Assembly (NCBI RefSeq): GCF_001507665.1
Contig: NZ_CP013910.1
Coordinates: forward strand, 991,501-1,055,500
Length of the DNA: 64,000 nt
Direction: 5' to 3'
DNA from: Deinococcus actinosclerus
Lineage (GTDB): Bacteria > Deinococcota > Deinococci > Deinococcales > Deinococcaceae
Both the position numbers and the translations under genes were made by a program. The notes beneath the pieces were generated by a model, which made no database searches, was not told where the DNA came from, and saw nothing but the letters and a program-made list of their open reading frames with translations. This document shows, in pieces, positions 1-10,725 of this stretch (position 1 is its first letter; the number at the start of each line of letters is the position of its first letter).

Positions 1-505
1 GGATCCCGCCGTACAGCAGGAAGGCCGCGACCGCCACGCCGACCGCCAGCGGGGTGCGTTCCCACCAGCCCACCCCCAGCAGGTACGCGAGCAGCCCGAA
101 CACCAGTTCACTGGCGCCCAGGTGAACGCTGCCGCCCCGTCCCAGCAGCCAGACCAGTCCGCCGCCGATCAGCACGATCAGCAGCAGCGCTGTCAGGAAC
201 CGCGCCACGCCGCGCAGGGCGCTCATGAACGTCAGGACGGCCAGGGGCACGGTGTTCGCGATCAGGTGCCCGAAGCCCGCGTGCAGGAACGGCGCGGTCA
301 GGACGTGCCAGAACGTGCCGGGCGCGCGCGGCTCGATGCCGAACTGATCGAGCTGCCCCTGGAACACCAGTTGATCGGCGCCCTCCTGCACCCACAGGCC
401 CGCGATGAGGGCGGCGGTGACGGCGGCTGCGCGGCCCAGGCTGGTCGCCGGACGCGGGGCCGCAGCAGGGCGGGCCAGTGGAGGGCGGTTCGGGGGGGCG
501 CGCAT
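1..505 (-). CDS. Rhomboid-family intramembrane serine protease (C-terminus beyond window)
   Basis: Partial gene running off the left edge; 168 residues are visible from an ATG at 505. After a Pro/Ala-rich cytoplasmic head come several hydrophobic segments. The first conserved block is [10 protein letters not shown] (about residues 75-84), the usual rhomboid H-x4-H-x3-N signature. The second is GASE (130-133), which places the nucleophilic serine at 132, with Glu where most rhomboids have Gly. The partner histidine should lie in a later helix outside the window. Rhomboids cleave transmembrane helices within the membrane; the substrate is unknown. Divergently transcribed from the aldo/keto reductase. 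Confidence 0.8.
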   Translation of the reverse strand, partial: MRAPPNRPPLARPAAAPRPATSLGRAAAVTAALIAGLWVQEGADQLVFQGQLDQFGIEPRAPGTFWHVLTAPFLHAGFGHLIANTVPLAVLTFMSALRGVARFLTALLLIVLIGGGLVWLLGRGGSVHLGASELVFGLLAYLLGVGWWERTPLAVGVAVAAFLLYGGI

Positions 506-584
506 GCCCCAGCATGCCTCACGCGGGCTGGGGCGCGCGTCCACCCTTGGGTGCAGCTCATGTCGGCAGGCGTAGGCTGCACGC

Positions 585-1520
585 ATGCAAACGCGAACGC
601 TGGGACACAGCGGCCTGACCGTGTCGGTCGTCGGGCTGGGCTGCAACAACTTCGGGGGACGGCTGGATCAGGCGGGCACGACCGCCGTGGTGCGCCGCGC
701 GCTGGACGCCGGCATCACGCTGTTCGACACCGCCGACATCTACGGCAACCGCGGCGGCAGCGAGGAGCTGCTGGGCCGCGCGCTGGGCGCCGAGCGGGCG
801 AACATCGTCCTGGCCAGCAAGTTCGGCATGGACATGGGAGACGGCCGGCAGGGCGCGCGGCCCGCGTACATCCGCGAGGCGCTGCACGCCAGCCTGCGCC
901 GCCTCGGGACCGATCACCTGGACCTGTACCAGCTGCACACCCCGGACCCTCAGACGCCCATCGAGGACACGCTGGGCACCCTGAACGAACTGGTGGAGGA
1001 GGGCCTGGTGCGGGCCATCGGCGTGAGCAACATGCCCGCCGCCGACGTGCGCGCCGCCGACGCCCTGGCCGCGCGGCACGGCTGGGCGCGCTTCACGTCC
1101 TGCCAGGACGAACACAGCCTGCTCGTGCGGGACGTGGAGGCTGACCTGATCCCCGCCACGCGCGACCTGCACCTGGGCCTGCTGCCGTACTTTCCCCTGG
1201 CCAGCGGCCTCCTGACCGGCAAGTACCGCGCCGGGGCCGACCTGCCCGAGGGCGCACGCATCACCGGCAGCAGGGGCGCCCAGGACCGCTACCTGACCGA
1301 ACGCAACTGGGCGGTCGTGGAGGACCTGCGCGCCTTCGCGCAAGGGCGGGGCCACACCCTGCTGGACCTCGCCTTCAGCTGGCTGCTGTCCTTCGACGTG
1401 ACGAGCAGCGTGATCGCCGGGGCCACGAAACCCGAGCAGATCGACGCGAACGTGGGCGCGGCCAGCTGGACCCTCACGCCCGAGGAGCTGGCCGAGGTGG
1501 ACCGCATCACGACCCGCTGA
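585..1520 (+). CDS. Aldo/keto reductase
   Basis: NAD(P)H-dependent carbonyl reductase of the AKR superfamily, 311 residues, full length for the family. The catalytic tetrad is visible: Asp48 and Tyr53 in FDTADIYG, Lys79 in ASKFGMD and His118 in LYQLHTP. The cofactor-binding C-terminal half contains a [11 protein letters not shown] stretch and a TKPEQI segment that should clamp the cofactor. The start follows a TAGGCT box (573-578) by 6 nt with no Shine-Dalgarno sequence, so the mRNA is probably leaderless. The physiological substrate cannot be inferred. Confidence 0.93.
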   Translation: MQTRTLGHSGLTVSVVGLGCNNFGGRLDQAGTTAVVRRALDAGITLFDTADIYGNRGGSEELLGRALGAERANIVLASKFGMDMGDGRQGARPAYIREALHASLRRLGTDHLDLYQLHTPDPQTPIEDTLGTLNELVEEGLVRAIGVSNMPAADVRAADALAARHGWARFTSCQDEHSLLVRDVEADLIPATRDLHLGLLPYFPLASGLLTGKYRAGADLPEGARITGSRGAQDRYLTERNWAVVEDLRAFAQGRGHTLLDLAFSWLLSFDVTSSVIAGATKPEQIDANVGAASWTLTPEELAEVDRITTR

Positions 1521-1565
1521 GGCGCGCCGCGCCTGTCCTTGCGCCCCGCGCGTACCATGCGGGGC

Positions 1566-4049
<2,484 letters not shown>

Positions 4050-4119
4050 TCCGGAGTCCGTCTGGGTCATGGGCAACCCGGGCGCGCGCCAGGGCGTCCA
4101 CTCCGCCGGAGGTCGCGTG

Positions 4120-4764
4120 ATGGGCGCGCGCCGGGACGCCCTGATCGCCGCGCTGTACGGCCCGGTCGGCTGGCCCCGCGCCCGGCGGGTCGTGGAGCGG
4201 CTGCGGGTGCACCTGCCGCCCGGCGGGTCGCTGCTGGACCTGGGAGCGGGCACCGGGCACACCGGGGTCCTCCTGGCCCGTCAGGGCTGGGCGGTGACGC
4301 TGGCGGACGCGCCGCCCCACCCGGGCGCGTGGGGGCAGCGGCTGATCGCGCAGCCGGCGGCCCGGCACCTCGCGCGGCAGGCCGGGCTGAGGCGGGTGCT
4401 CACGCCGGGGCCGCTGCCGTTCCCGGACGCCCACTTCGACACGGTGCTGCTGGCGTTCGTGCTGCACCACTGCCCCGACCCGCCCGGCGTCCTGCGCGAG
4501 GCGGCCCGCGTGGCCCGGCGGCGCGTCCTCGTGCTCGAGGACGTGACCGGGGACGGCCAGCGGCCCGGCCGTCTGGCGCGCGTCCTGGACGCCCTGGTGA
4601 ACCTGGAAGCCGGGCATCCCCACGCGCAGCGCAGCGACGCGGACTGGCTGCGGCTCTTCGGGGCGCTGCACCTGACCGTCCACGCCCGGGAACGCTGGAC
4701 CTCGCGGGAAATCGGTGTGCCCACCGGCCACGTCCTGTACGATCTGCGGCCAGCCGGCCCGTGA
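4120..4764 (+). CDS. Class I SAM-dependent methyltransferase
   Basis: A 214-residue protein of the Methyltransf_11 type. Motif I LLDLGAGTGHTG near the N-terminus binds the SAM methionine end, and FDTVLLAFVLHHC is the usual motif ahead of strand 4. The acceptor is unknown. An ATG 17 codons upstream (4069) is in frame, but GGAGG at 4108-4112 sits 7 nt ahead of 4120, which I take as the start. It lies 70 nt downstream of hrpB and may be cotranscribed with it. Confidence 0.82.
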   Translation: MGARRDALIAALYGPVGWPRARRVVERLRVHLPPGGSLLDLGAGTGHTGVLLARQGWAVTLADAPPHPGAWGQRLIAQPAARHLARQAGLRRVLTPGPLPFPDAHFDTVLLAFVLHHCPDPPGVLREAARVARRRVLVLEDVTGDGQRPGRLARVLDALVNLEAGHPHAQRSDADWLRLFGALHLTVHARERWTSREIGVPTGHVLYDLRPAGP

Positions 4765-4837
4765 TGGGGGTGCCCTGCCCCCGACGCCTGCTCACCTGAG
4801 GCGACTCCCGGGGCGGCGCGCTGCCATGCTGCCTGTC

Positions 4838-5326
4838 ATGCGCCGCGCCGTTCCCGCCTGTGCCCTGAGCCTGCTCGCCCTGACCGGAGCGTCCCAGGCC
4901 GCCGACTACTCGAAGGCGGTCTGGAGCGTCGCCTCGGGGCAGTCGGGGCAGACCCCCCTGATGGACACGAACGTGATGGGCGAGATGGTCATGCGCGCCT
5001 GGGTCACGCCGCGCGGCGTGCCGGTGCAGGGGCTGATGTTCATCTACATGCCGAAGCTCAGCACCAACCACTGGGCGGTCATGCTGGTCGAACCGCAGGG
5101 GCAGCCCGGTGAGTTCTTCGGCGCGCGCAGCCTGAAATTCGTGCGGGCCGCGAAAAAGGACGGTCAGACGGCCAACCTGTACACGCTCGGGGACGGCATG
5201 TTCAAAGGCCTGTACCTGATGGACGGCAAGGTGAAGGACAAGCGCGGCCAGATGATGCACTTCCTGATGCTGCTCACGCCGCAGATGGCGCAGCAGGAAC
5301 CCGATCCCGCCGACTTCCTCAAGTGA
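4838..5326 (+). CDS. Secreted protein of unknown function
   Basis: A 162-residue protein not recognised as a known family. It begins MRRAVPACALSLLALTGASQA, a clear Sec signal peptide, with cleavage predicted near the ASQA motif. The mature part is mixed alpha/beta-like, rich in Met and Lys, with no Cys, and ends DPADFLK. A CATGCT box (4825-4830) lies 7 nt before the ATG, a weak version of the leaderless -10. Convergent with the tam gene, only 3 nt from its stop. Probably periplasmic or cell-surface. Confidence 0.7.
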   Translation: MRRAVPACALSLLALTGASQAADYSKAVWSVASGQSGQTPLMDTNVMGEMVMRAWVTPRGVPVQGLMFIYMPKLSTNHWAVMLVEPQGQPGEFFGARSLKFVRAAKKDGQTANLYTLGDGMFKGLYLMDGKVKDKRGQMMHFLMLLTPQMAQQEPDPADFLK

Positions 5327-5329
5327 CGC

Positions 5330-6103
5330 TCAGGCGGGCCGGCGTGCGGTGAACAGCGTGCGGGTGAAGGCGTAGTACACGCGCCCACCGGGGTAGGCGG
5401 CGTGGAGGCGTTCGCGGTAGGCGGCCAGGAACCGCCTCTGCCCGTCGTCGGTCAGGCGGCTGAGGTACGGCACGAGGGCGGTGCCTTTCGTCCAGTCGAT
5501 CAGGCCGTCCGCGCCGCTCAGTACGACCGGGTAGACCTTGCTCAGGGCGGTGATGTCCGTGCCGCCCAGTTCGTCGAGCAGTTCGGCGTAGCGGGCGGGC
5601 GGCAGGACGGGGGACGCGCCGTGCGCGGTGCCGAAACGGGCGTACCCGCCCAGTTCGTCCTGGAAGTCCAGGGCGGTGTCGGTCAGGAGGCGGTGGCTGG
5701 GGTGGTCGTGGTTGGCGGGGACCTGCGCGGCCAGGACCCCACCGGGATTCAGGTGCGCCCACAGGTGCGCGAGCAGCGCGGGGTGATCCGGCACCCACTG
5801 CAGTGAGGCGTTCGCGTGGATCATGTCGTGCGTGCCGTCCAGGCGGCCCAGGTCGCCCTGCTGAAAGCGGAGGTTGGGGGCCTGCTGCGCCTGCGCCCGC
5901 TCCAGCATCTCGGCGCTCTGGTCGAGGCCGGTGACCTGCGCCTGCGGGAAGCGCCGCGCGAGTGTGAGGGTGTGTTCGCCCGTGCCGCAGCCCAGGTCGA
6001 TGACGCTGGCGTAGGCCTGATCGGGAATCAGGGCGTGCAGGTCGCGGACGGGGGCGCTGCGGGCCTCGCGGAAGAGGTGGTACTGGTCGGGGTTCCACGT
6101 CAT
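5330..6103 (-). CDS. tam: Trans-aconitate 2-methyltransferase-like SAM methyltransferase
   Basis: A 257-residue class I methyltransferase resembling Tam, which methylates the spontaneous aconitase by-product trans-aconitate. It begins MTWNPDQYHLF and has the SAM motif DLGCGTGEH (36-44), followed by HANASLQWVPDHPALL, a block typical of Tam. The ATG at 6103 is 6 nt after TACGCT on the minus strand, so leaderless. A small inverted repeat TACCA-CTC-TGGTA lies about 40 nt upstream and could be an operator. The substrate assignment rests on family resemblance only. Confidence 0.82.
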   Translation of the reverse strand: MTWNPDQYHLFREARSAPVRDLHALIPDQAYASVIDLGCGTGEHTLTLARRFPQAQVTGLDQSAEMLERAQAQQAPNLRFQQGDLGRLDGTHDMIHANASLQWVPDHPALLAHLWAHLNPGGVLAAQVPANHDHPSHRLLTDTALDFQDELGGYARFGTAHGASPVLPPARYAELLDELGGTDITALSKVYPVVLSGADGLIDWTKGTALVPYLSRLTDDGQRRFLAAYRERLHAAYPGGRVYYAFTRTLFTARRPA

Positions 6104-6236
6104 GGGCTCAGCGTAGACAGAGCAGACGGCCCGCTGTGCGTACCAGAGTGGTAACACTGTGTGCCGGAGCAGTGACGCAGCGAAACCCCGCCCGGCGGCA
6201 GGTGCGCGGGCAGGGAGCGATGTTCGGCGGGTGTCG

Positions 6237-6353
6237 TTACAGCAGGCGGGCGAGCGTGCCGCCCAGCAGCATCAGCAGCAGTACGCTGAGGATCGCGGTG
6301 AGCAGACGACCGGGTTGCGCGTGGGTGGGCTCGTCCCGATCGCGGCGGATCAT
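6237..6353 (-). CDS. Small single-pass membrane protein (38 aa)
   Basis: Short ORF of 38 codons. It starts with a charged head MIRRDRDEPTH, followed by one hydrophobic helix (about residues 17-38) rich in Leu that runs to the C-terminus. It is supported by a strong GGAGG 5 nt upstream of the ATG on the minus strand and by typical high-GC codon use. No family recognised. It lies between the ddrA terminator hairpin and tam. Confidence 0.5.
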   Translation of the reverse strand: MIRRDRDEPTHAQPGRLLTAILSVLLLMLLGGTLARLL

Positions 6354-6439
6354 AAAACCTCCGGTGGGACGGTGTGCACACGCCGTTCCACCCGAGCGGA
6401 CGCGAGTGGGAGCAGGGCGGATGCCGGACGTGCAGTGGG

Positions 6440-6462
6440 CAGATCGGTGTGGTCCCGATCTG
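6440..6462 (-). terminator. Terminator hairpin downstream of ddrA
   Basis: CAGATCGG and CCGATCTG form a perfect 8-bp stem with a short loop, extendable by two further G-C pairs and a G-T, about 25 nt beyond the ddrA stop. No U tract follows. Confidence 0.5.
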
Positions 6463-6486
6463 TCCACGAAGCAGACGGCATTCGTG

Positions 6487-7118
6487 TCACGCGGCCCGTC
6501 CAGGGTGCTGCGGGGTGGGGTGCTGGGGCGTGGGCTGCGGCGGGGCGGGGTGCAGGCTGCCCAGCGCGGCCTTCAGGTGCTTGTACACCTCGCGCTGAAG
6601 GTCCAGATCCTCGGGCAGTTCGTAGCGCAGCTGCTCCATGGCCTGCATCAGGTGCGCGCCGCCGGGCGTGCGTTCGTGGTCGGGGCGGGCCCAGTCGGGC
6701 AGTTCGGGCGTCTGGATGGGCTTGCGGCCCGCGTCGTCCCAGTCGGCCCAGGTCCTGGGCAGGTCGTACAGGTACCGGCCGATGCCGAAATGCACCGCAC
6801 AGCGTTTCAGGGCGTCCGAGGAGGCGGCCTTCAGGGTGCCCAGGTCGCCCTCGGGGCCTCGCCGATGTCCTCGCGGGTGACGCCCAGGACGGTCAGGCGG
6901 CCCTTCACGGTGGGCTGGCGGGTGCCGGGGACAACCTCGATCTCGAAGCTCCACCCATCCGGGCAGATGGCGTCCAGGCGGTCCTGCACCGCGCGGGCGT
7001 CGATGTGCGCGAGCATCAGCGCGCGGCTGCGGTCCCGGCTGAAGGCGGCTGGTTTCCACGCCACCATGTGAGCGGGAAACGGGGCCTGAAGTCGTTTCTG
7101 AACATCGCTCAGTTTCAT
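6487..7118 (-). pseudogene. ddrA: DNA damage response protein DdrA (Rad52-like), one-base frameshift
   Basis: DdrA binds 3' single-stranded DNA ends and protects them after irradiation; it is a Deinococcus member of the Rad52 group. The N-terminal reading frame (from MKLSDVQKRLQAPFP to VTREDIGEAP) matches DdrA but stops soon after. The rest continues in another frame with the family-typical GTLKAASSDALKRC and GIGRYLYDLP blocks and a C-terminal EVYKHLKAALGS. The two frames join at a C4 run on the minus strand (6853-6856), where one extra C would restore a single ORF of about 210 codons. Nothing else is damaged, so this is a recent mutation or a sequencing error. The ATG at 7118 is 6 nt after TAAACT. 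Confidence 0.9.
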
Positions 7119-7143
7119 GCGTTTAGTTTATAACAGAATGGAA

Positions 7144-7160
7144 TTACGGTCAAGACAGAA
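7144..7160. promoter_or_regulatory. Candidate RDRM operator upstream of ddrA
   Basis: On the ddrA strand these 17 bases read TTCTGTCTTGACCGTAA. They share 11 of 17 positions with the RDRM palindrome TTATGTCATTGACATAA, the operator of the DdrO repressor that IrrE cleaves after damage. The site lies just upstream of the TATAAACT -10 region of ddrA, where a repressor would block transcription. The dyad symmetry is imperfect. Confidence 0.6.
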
Positions 7161-7323
7161 TGACTCGCTGGTCGGAGAGAGGGGCGAACCAGCAGAAAGG
7201 CTAACCCAGCGCGACCTGGAACCCTGATGCTGGCGCTCACCTCCTCCCGCCGCCAGCGCGCCGCAGCCCTCTCATCGACAAGGGCACACACGCACCCCCC
7301 CCTCGTCCCCTAGCATGCTGGGC

Positions 7324-7907
7324 ATGAGCCGCACGGCCACCGTCACCCGAACCACCAGCGAAACGGACATCACCGTCCAGCTCGACCTCGATACCACCAG
7401 CTACGAGCACCCACAGACCGGTCACGGCTTCCTGGACCACATGCTCGACGCCCTGGCCCGCCACGCCCGCATCGGCCTGACCGTCCGCGCGACCGGCGAC
7501 CTGCACATCGAACCGCACCACCTCATCGAGGACACCGGCATCACCCTCGGACAGGCCCTCACGCAGGCCCTCGGGGACCGCAAGGGCATCGAACGGTACG
7601 GCAGCGCCTTCGTCCCCATGGACGAGACCCTCGCGCACGTCGTGCTGGACCTGTCGGGCCGCGCGCACCTCGCCTTCGAACCCGAGACGCTGAACGTCTG
7701 GGGCGACGCGGGCGGCATGACCCACTACCACCTGCGCGAATTCCTGCGCGGCCTGTGCAACCACGCGGGCATCACCCTGCACGTCCGCCTCCTCGCGGGC
7801 CGCGAGGCGCACCACGTCATCGAGGCCATCGTGAAAGCCGTCGCGCGCGCCCTGCGGGACGCCGTGCAGGTCACCTCCCAGACCATGCCCAGCACCAAGG
7901 GCAGCCT

Positions 7908-7911
<4 letters not shown>
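7324..7911 (+). CDS. hisB: Imidazoleglycerol-phosphate dehydratase
   Basis: Catalyses the sixth step of histidine biosynthesis, dehydrating IGP to imidazole acetol phosphate in a Mn-dependent 24-mer. At 195 residues it is the stand-alone dehydratase, without the phosphatase domain of enterobacterial HisB. The paired metal-binding motifs GHGFLDHMLDALARH and DLHIEPHHLIEDTGI, and later LRGLCNHAGITLH, are present. The ATG at 7324 is preceded by TAGCAT (7311-7316) with 7 nt between; an ATG inside that box is rejected. It overlaps hisH by 4 nt. Confidence 0.96.
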
Positions 7912-8552
<641 letters not shown>

Positions 8553-8560
8553 CGGCAGCA

Positions 8561-8597
8561 TTCAGAGGTCTTGAAGGGGTTTCCCAAGACCTCTGAA
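8561..8597 (+). terminator. Terminator hairpin after hisBH
   Basis: A perfect 13-bp stem (TTCAGAGGTCTTG paired with CAAGACCTCTGAA) with an 11-nt loop, starting 8 nt after the hisH stop. No U tract follows. Confidence 0.7.
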
Positions 8598-8906
8598 TCG
8601 AGCGGAGCGAGTATCTGAGAAGGACAGCGGTTGAAAGTGGAGCCCTGGGGCGTGCTCCTGGCCCCAGGGTGGAACTGGAACCCGCTGTGAGCGGGAACTG
8701 CAAGCCCACTGAGGGAAACTGCTCAACCCATCCGCCGGCTTCCCTCGGGCCCTGAGCGTCATATGGGATCAAATGGATTCCCAACCAGACAGCGCCACCC
8801 GGTGGTCCCCTCACCCTTCCGTCGCTTCGCTTCTCCCTCCCTCTCCCACAGGGAGAGGGCAAAACGGAACGCGATCACGTGGGAGGCGAGTCATTTGAAT
8901 CTCGTA
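8598..8906. other. Intergenic structured region, possible dispersed repeat
   Basis: No gene is supported here. From 8629 to 8728 the bases can fold into a branched structure: outer arms GGTTGA/TCAACC and AGTGG/CCACT enclose two perfect hairpins (8643-8669 and 8681-8695). GGAACTG-like words recur inside. Further on, CCCTCTCCC-ACA-GGGAGAGGG (8839-8859) is another perfect hairpin that could terminate the gene ending at 8907. The look is that of the small non-coding repeats scattered through Deinococcus genomes, but no second copy was found in this window. Confidence 0.45.
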
Positions 8907-9875
8907 TCAGCCGGACTGAGCCGCGCTCATCAGGTCGCTGGCCAGCTCAGCCGCGAGCAGGGGCCCGAGCAGGAAGCCCTTGCTGCTCAGGCCGGTCAGC
9001 CGCCACGGGCCGCCCTCCTGCGGTCCGGCGTTCAGGCCGGAGAGGCGCGTGCCGGTCCAGTGTCCGGTGACGCGCGCGCCGCGCAGGTCGGTCAGGGCGG
9101 CGCCCTTGCCGAGCAGCCAGCCCAGGGACGCCAGGGGCAACCCGTCCGGCGTCCAGGTGGCGGAGGGGGTCTCGAAGGTCGCGCCGAGCACCCCGCCGCG
9201 CGCGTCCGGGGCGAGGTACGCGCCGAAGCTGAGGGGGACGCGCGTCACGGCCCGGTCCAGGGTCAGGAGGGTGCCGCGCCGGTGCGTGGCGACCTCGCCG
9301 CGCCAGGTGACGCCGACCGAGCCGCCGCAAAACACCACGGCGTCCCCGCTCAGGGTGTCCCCGCCTGCCAGGGTGACGGTGCGGGCCGTCCAGTCCTGCG
9401 CGCGTCCGGTGACGACCGGCGCGCCGGACGCCTGCACGAGCGCGCGGGTGAAGGCGGGGCCGTCCACCCACCCGCCGTCCGGGAGGTGCAGGACGTGCCC
9501 CCAGCCGGGCGCCGGGGGTTCCGGCGCGTCTGCCGGGCTCAGCCACGCGTGGGGCAGCGCGGCGGGCAGGTTCCGTTCGAAGCGGGCGCGGGCGCGGTCG
9601 TCCGGGATGGGCCGCAGCACGCCCGACTGCGCGTGTGGGACCGCGTGCCCCGCCGCCTCGAGGTCGCTCAGGAGCGTCCACGTGAAGCGCATGCCGTCCA
9701 GCGCGCGGGCGTCCACGCCGCCCGACTGGCCGCGCACCGGGTTGATCAGGGCGCTGGGCACGTCGCTCGCGCGGTGCGCGCCTGCGTCCACGACCGTCAC
9801 CTGCGCGCCCGCGCGGGCCAGGAAGTACGCGACCGACGCCCCCGCGATGCCCGCCCCGATCACGATGACGTGCAT
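8907..9875 (-). CDS. FAD-dependent oxidoreductase, MnmC oxidase-domain type
   Basis: A 322-residue DAO-family flavoprotein with the N-terminal dinucleotide motif GAGIAG (7-12) and a C-terminal [18 protein letters not shown] block like that of the MnmC FAD domain. In E. coli that domain removes the carboxymethyl group from cmnm5U34 of tRNA, before methylation by the partner domain. The ATG shares one base with the mnmD stop (TGATG), so the two are translationally coupled. Assignment to the MnmC reaction rests on this pairing; a DadA-like amino-acid oxidase is the alternative. Confidence 0.8.
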   Translation of the reverse strand: MHVIVIGAGIAGASVAYFLARAGAQVTVVDAGAHRASDVPSALINPVRGQSGGVDARALDGMRFTWTLLSDLEAAGHAVPHAQSGVLRPIPDDRARARFERNLPAALPHAWLSPADAPEPPAPGWGHVLHLPDGGWVDGPAFTRALVQASGAPVVTGRAQDWTARTVTLAGGDTLSGDAVVFCGGSVGVTWRGEVATHRRGTLLTLDRAVTRVPLSFGAYLAPDARGGVLGATFETPSATWTPDGLPLASLGWLLGKGAALTDLRGARVTGHWTGTRLSGLNAGPQEGGPWRLTGLSSKGFLLGPLLAAELASDLMSAAQSG

Positions 9876-10570
9876 CAGCCCTCCCGCACGGCGCGCAGGC
9901 ACTCGCGTTTACCGGGCGCGCCGGGGCGGCGGTCCACGCGCAGCCCGGCGGCCTCCAGCGAGCGGCGCACGTGCCCGGCAGCGCTGTACGTGCCCAGCAC
10001 GCCGCCCGGCGCGAGGGTGTGGGCTAGTCGCGCCGTGAATGCCGGCGTCCACACGTCCGGATTGCGGCCCGGCGAGAAACCGTCCAGGTACAGCGCCGTC
10101 GCCCAGCCCGCGGGCAGATCGGCGGTCAGGACGTCCGCGAACGTGACGCGCAGGGTCGCGCCGCCCGCCGTGACCTCGATCTCACCGCTGCCGCCGCCCG
10201 ATTCGGGCCACGCGTCCAGCAGTGCCCGCCACGCGGGGTGAGCCTCAGCCTCCCCGCCGCGCGCTACGTCCCGCAGCAGTTCACGGGGCGCCGGGTCGAA
10301 CTCGAACGCGTGGTACGCCAGCGGGACGCCGCGCGCCGCGCAGCGGGCCAGGGTCGCGCGGGCGTTCACGCCCACCCCGAAGCCCACCTCCAGCACGCGC
10401 GGGGCGGGGTGCTCGTGCGTGCCGGTGCCCTCCACGAACACATGCCGCGCCTGCGACGCCGCGCCGTGCCGCGACCCGTACGCCTCGCCGAACCGGGCGT
10501 TCAGGGCGGTGCGCGACCCGTCCGGCGTGACCAGCACGTCACCCTGCGCCTCAGCGGAACCCTCACTCAT
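9875..10570 (-). CDS. mnmD: tRNA 5-methylaminomethyl-2-thiouridine methyltransferase MnmD
   Basis: Methylates nm5s2U34 to mnm5s2U34 at the tRNA wobble position, using SAM. The 231-residue protein corresponds to the methyltransferase half of MnmC. It shows the SAM motif [12 protein letters not shown], the acceptor-binding [13 protein letters not shown], then [17 protein letters not shown] and RPGAPGKRE, all typical of the family. The ATG is 7 nt downstream of TATCCT on the minus strand (leaderless). It is the first gene of a two-gene operon with the FAD protein; MnmE of the same pathway lies at 40.6 kb. Confidence 0.93.
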   Translation of the reverse strand: MSEGSAEAQGDVLVTPDGSRTALNARFGEAYGSRHGAASQARHVFVEGTGTHEHPAPRVLEVGFGVGVNARATLARCAARGVPLAYHAFEFDPAPRELLRDVARGGEAEAHPAWRALLDAWPESGGGSGEIEVTAGGATLRVTFADVLTADLPAGWATALYLDGFSPGRNPDVWTPAFTARLAHTLAPGGVLGTYSAAGHVRRSLEAAGLRVDRRPGAPGKRECLRAVREG

Positions 10571-10725
10571 GGGGCGCAGGATACCCGGCGGCGCGGTAGG
10601 GGAGGCCGGGGGTGGCCCGCTGACCGGGTGTACACTGGCCGCACCACAATCCCTGTTGCCCGCGTGCGTTCGCCGGTCGCTGCTGCCCGTCCCGGGGGTC
10701 TCCGGGAAAGGAATGGTGATCTTTC

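Noticed and set aside
6853..6856. Programmed frameshifting in ddrA
   Set aside because: The site is only CCCC without a typical slippery heptamer, stem-loop or upstream Shine-Dalgarno stimulator; a deletion or base-calling error is simpler.
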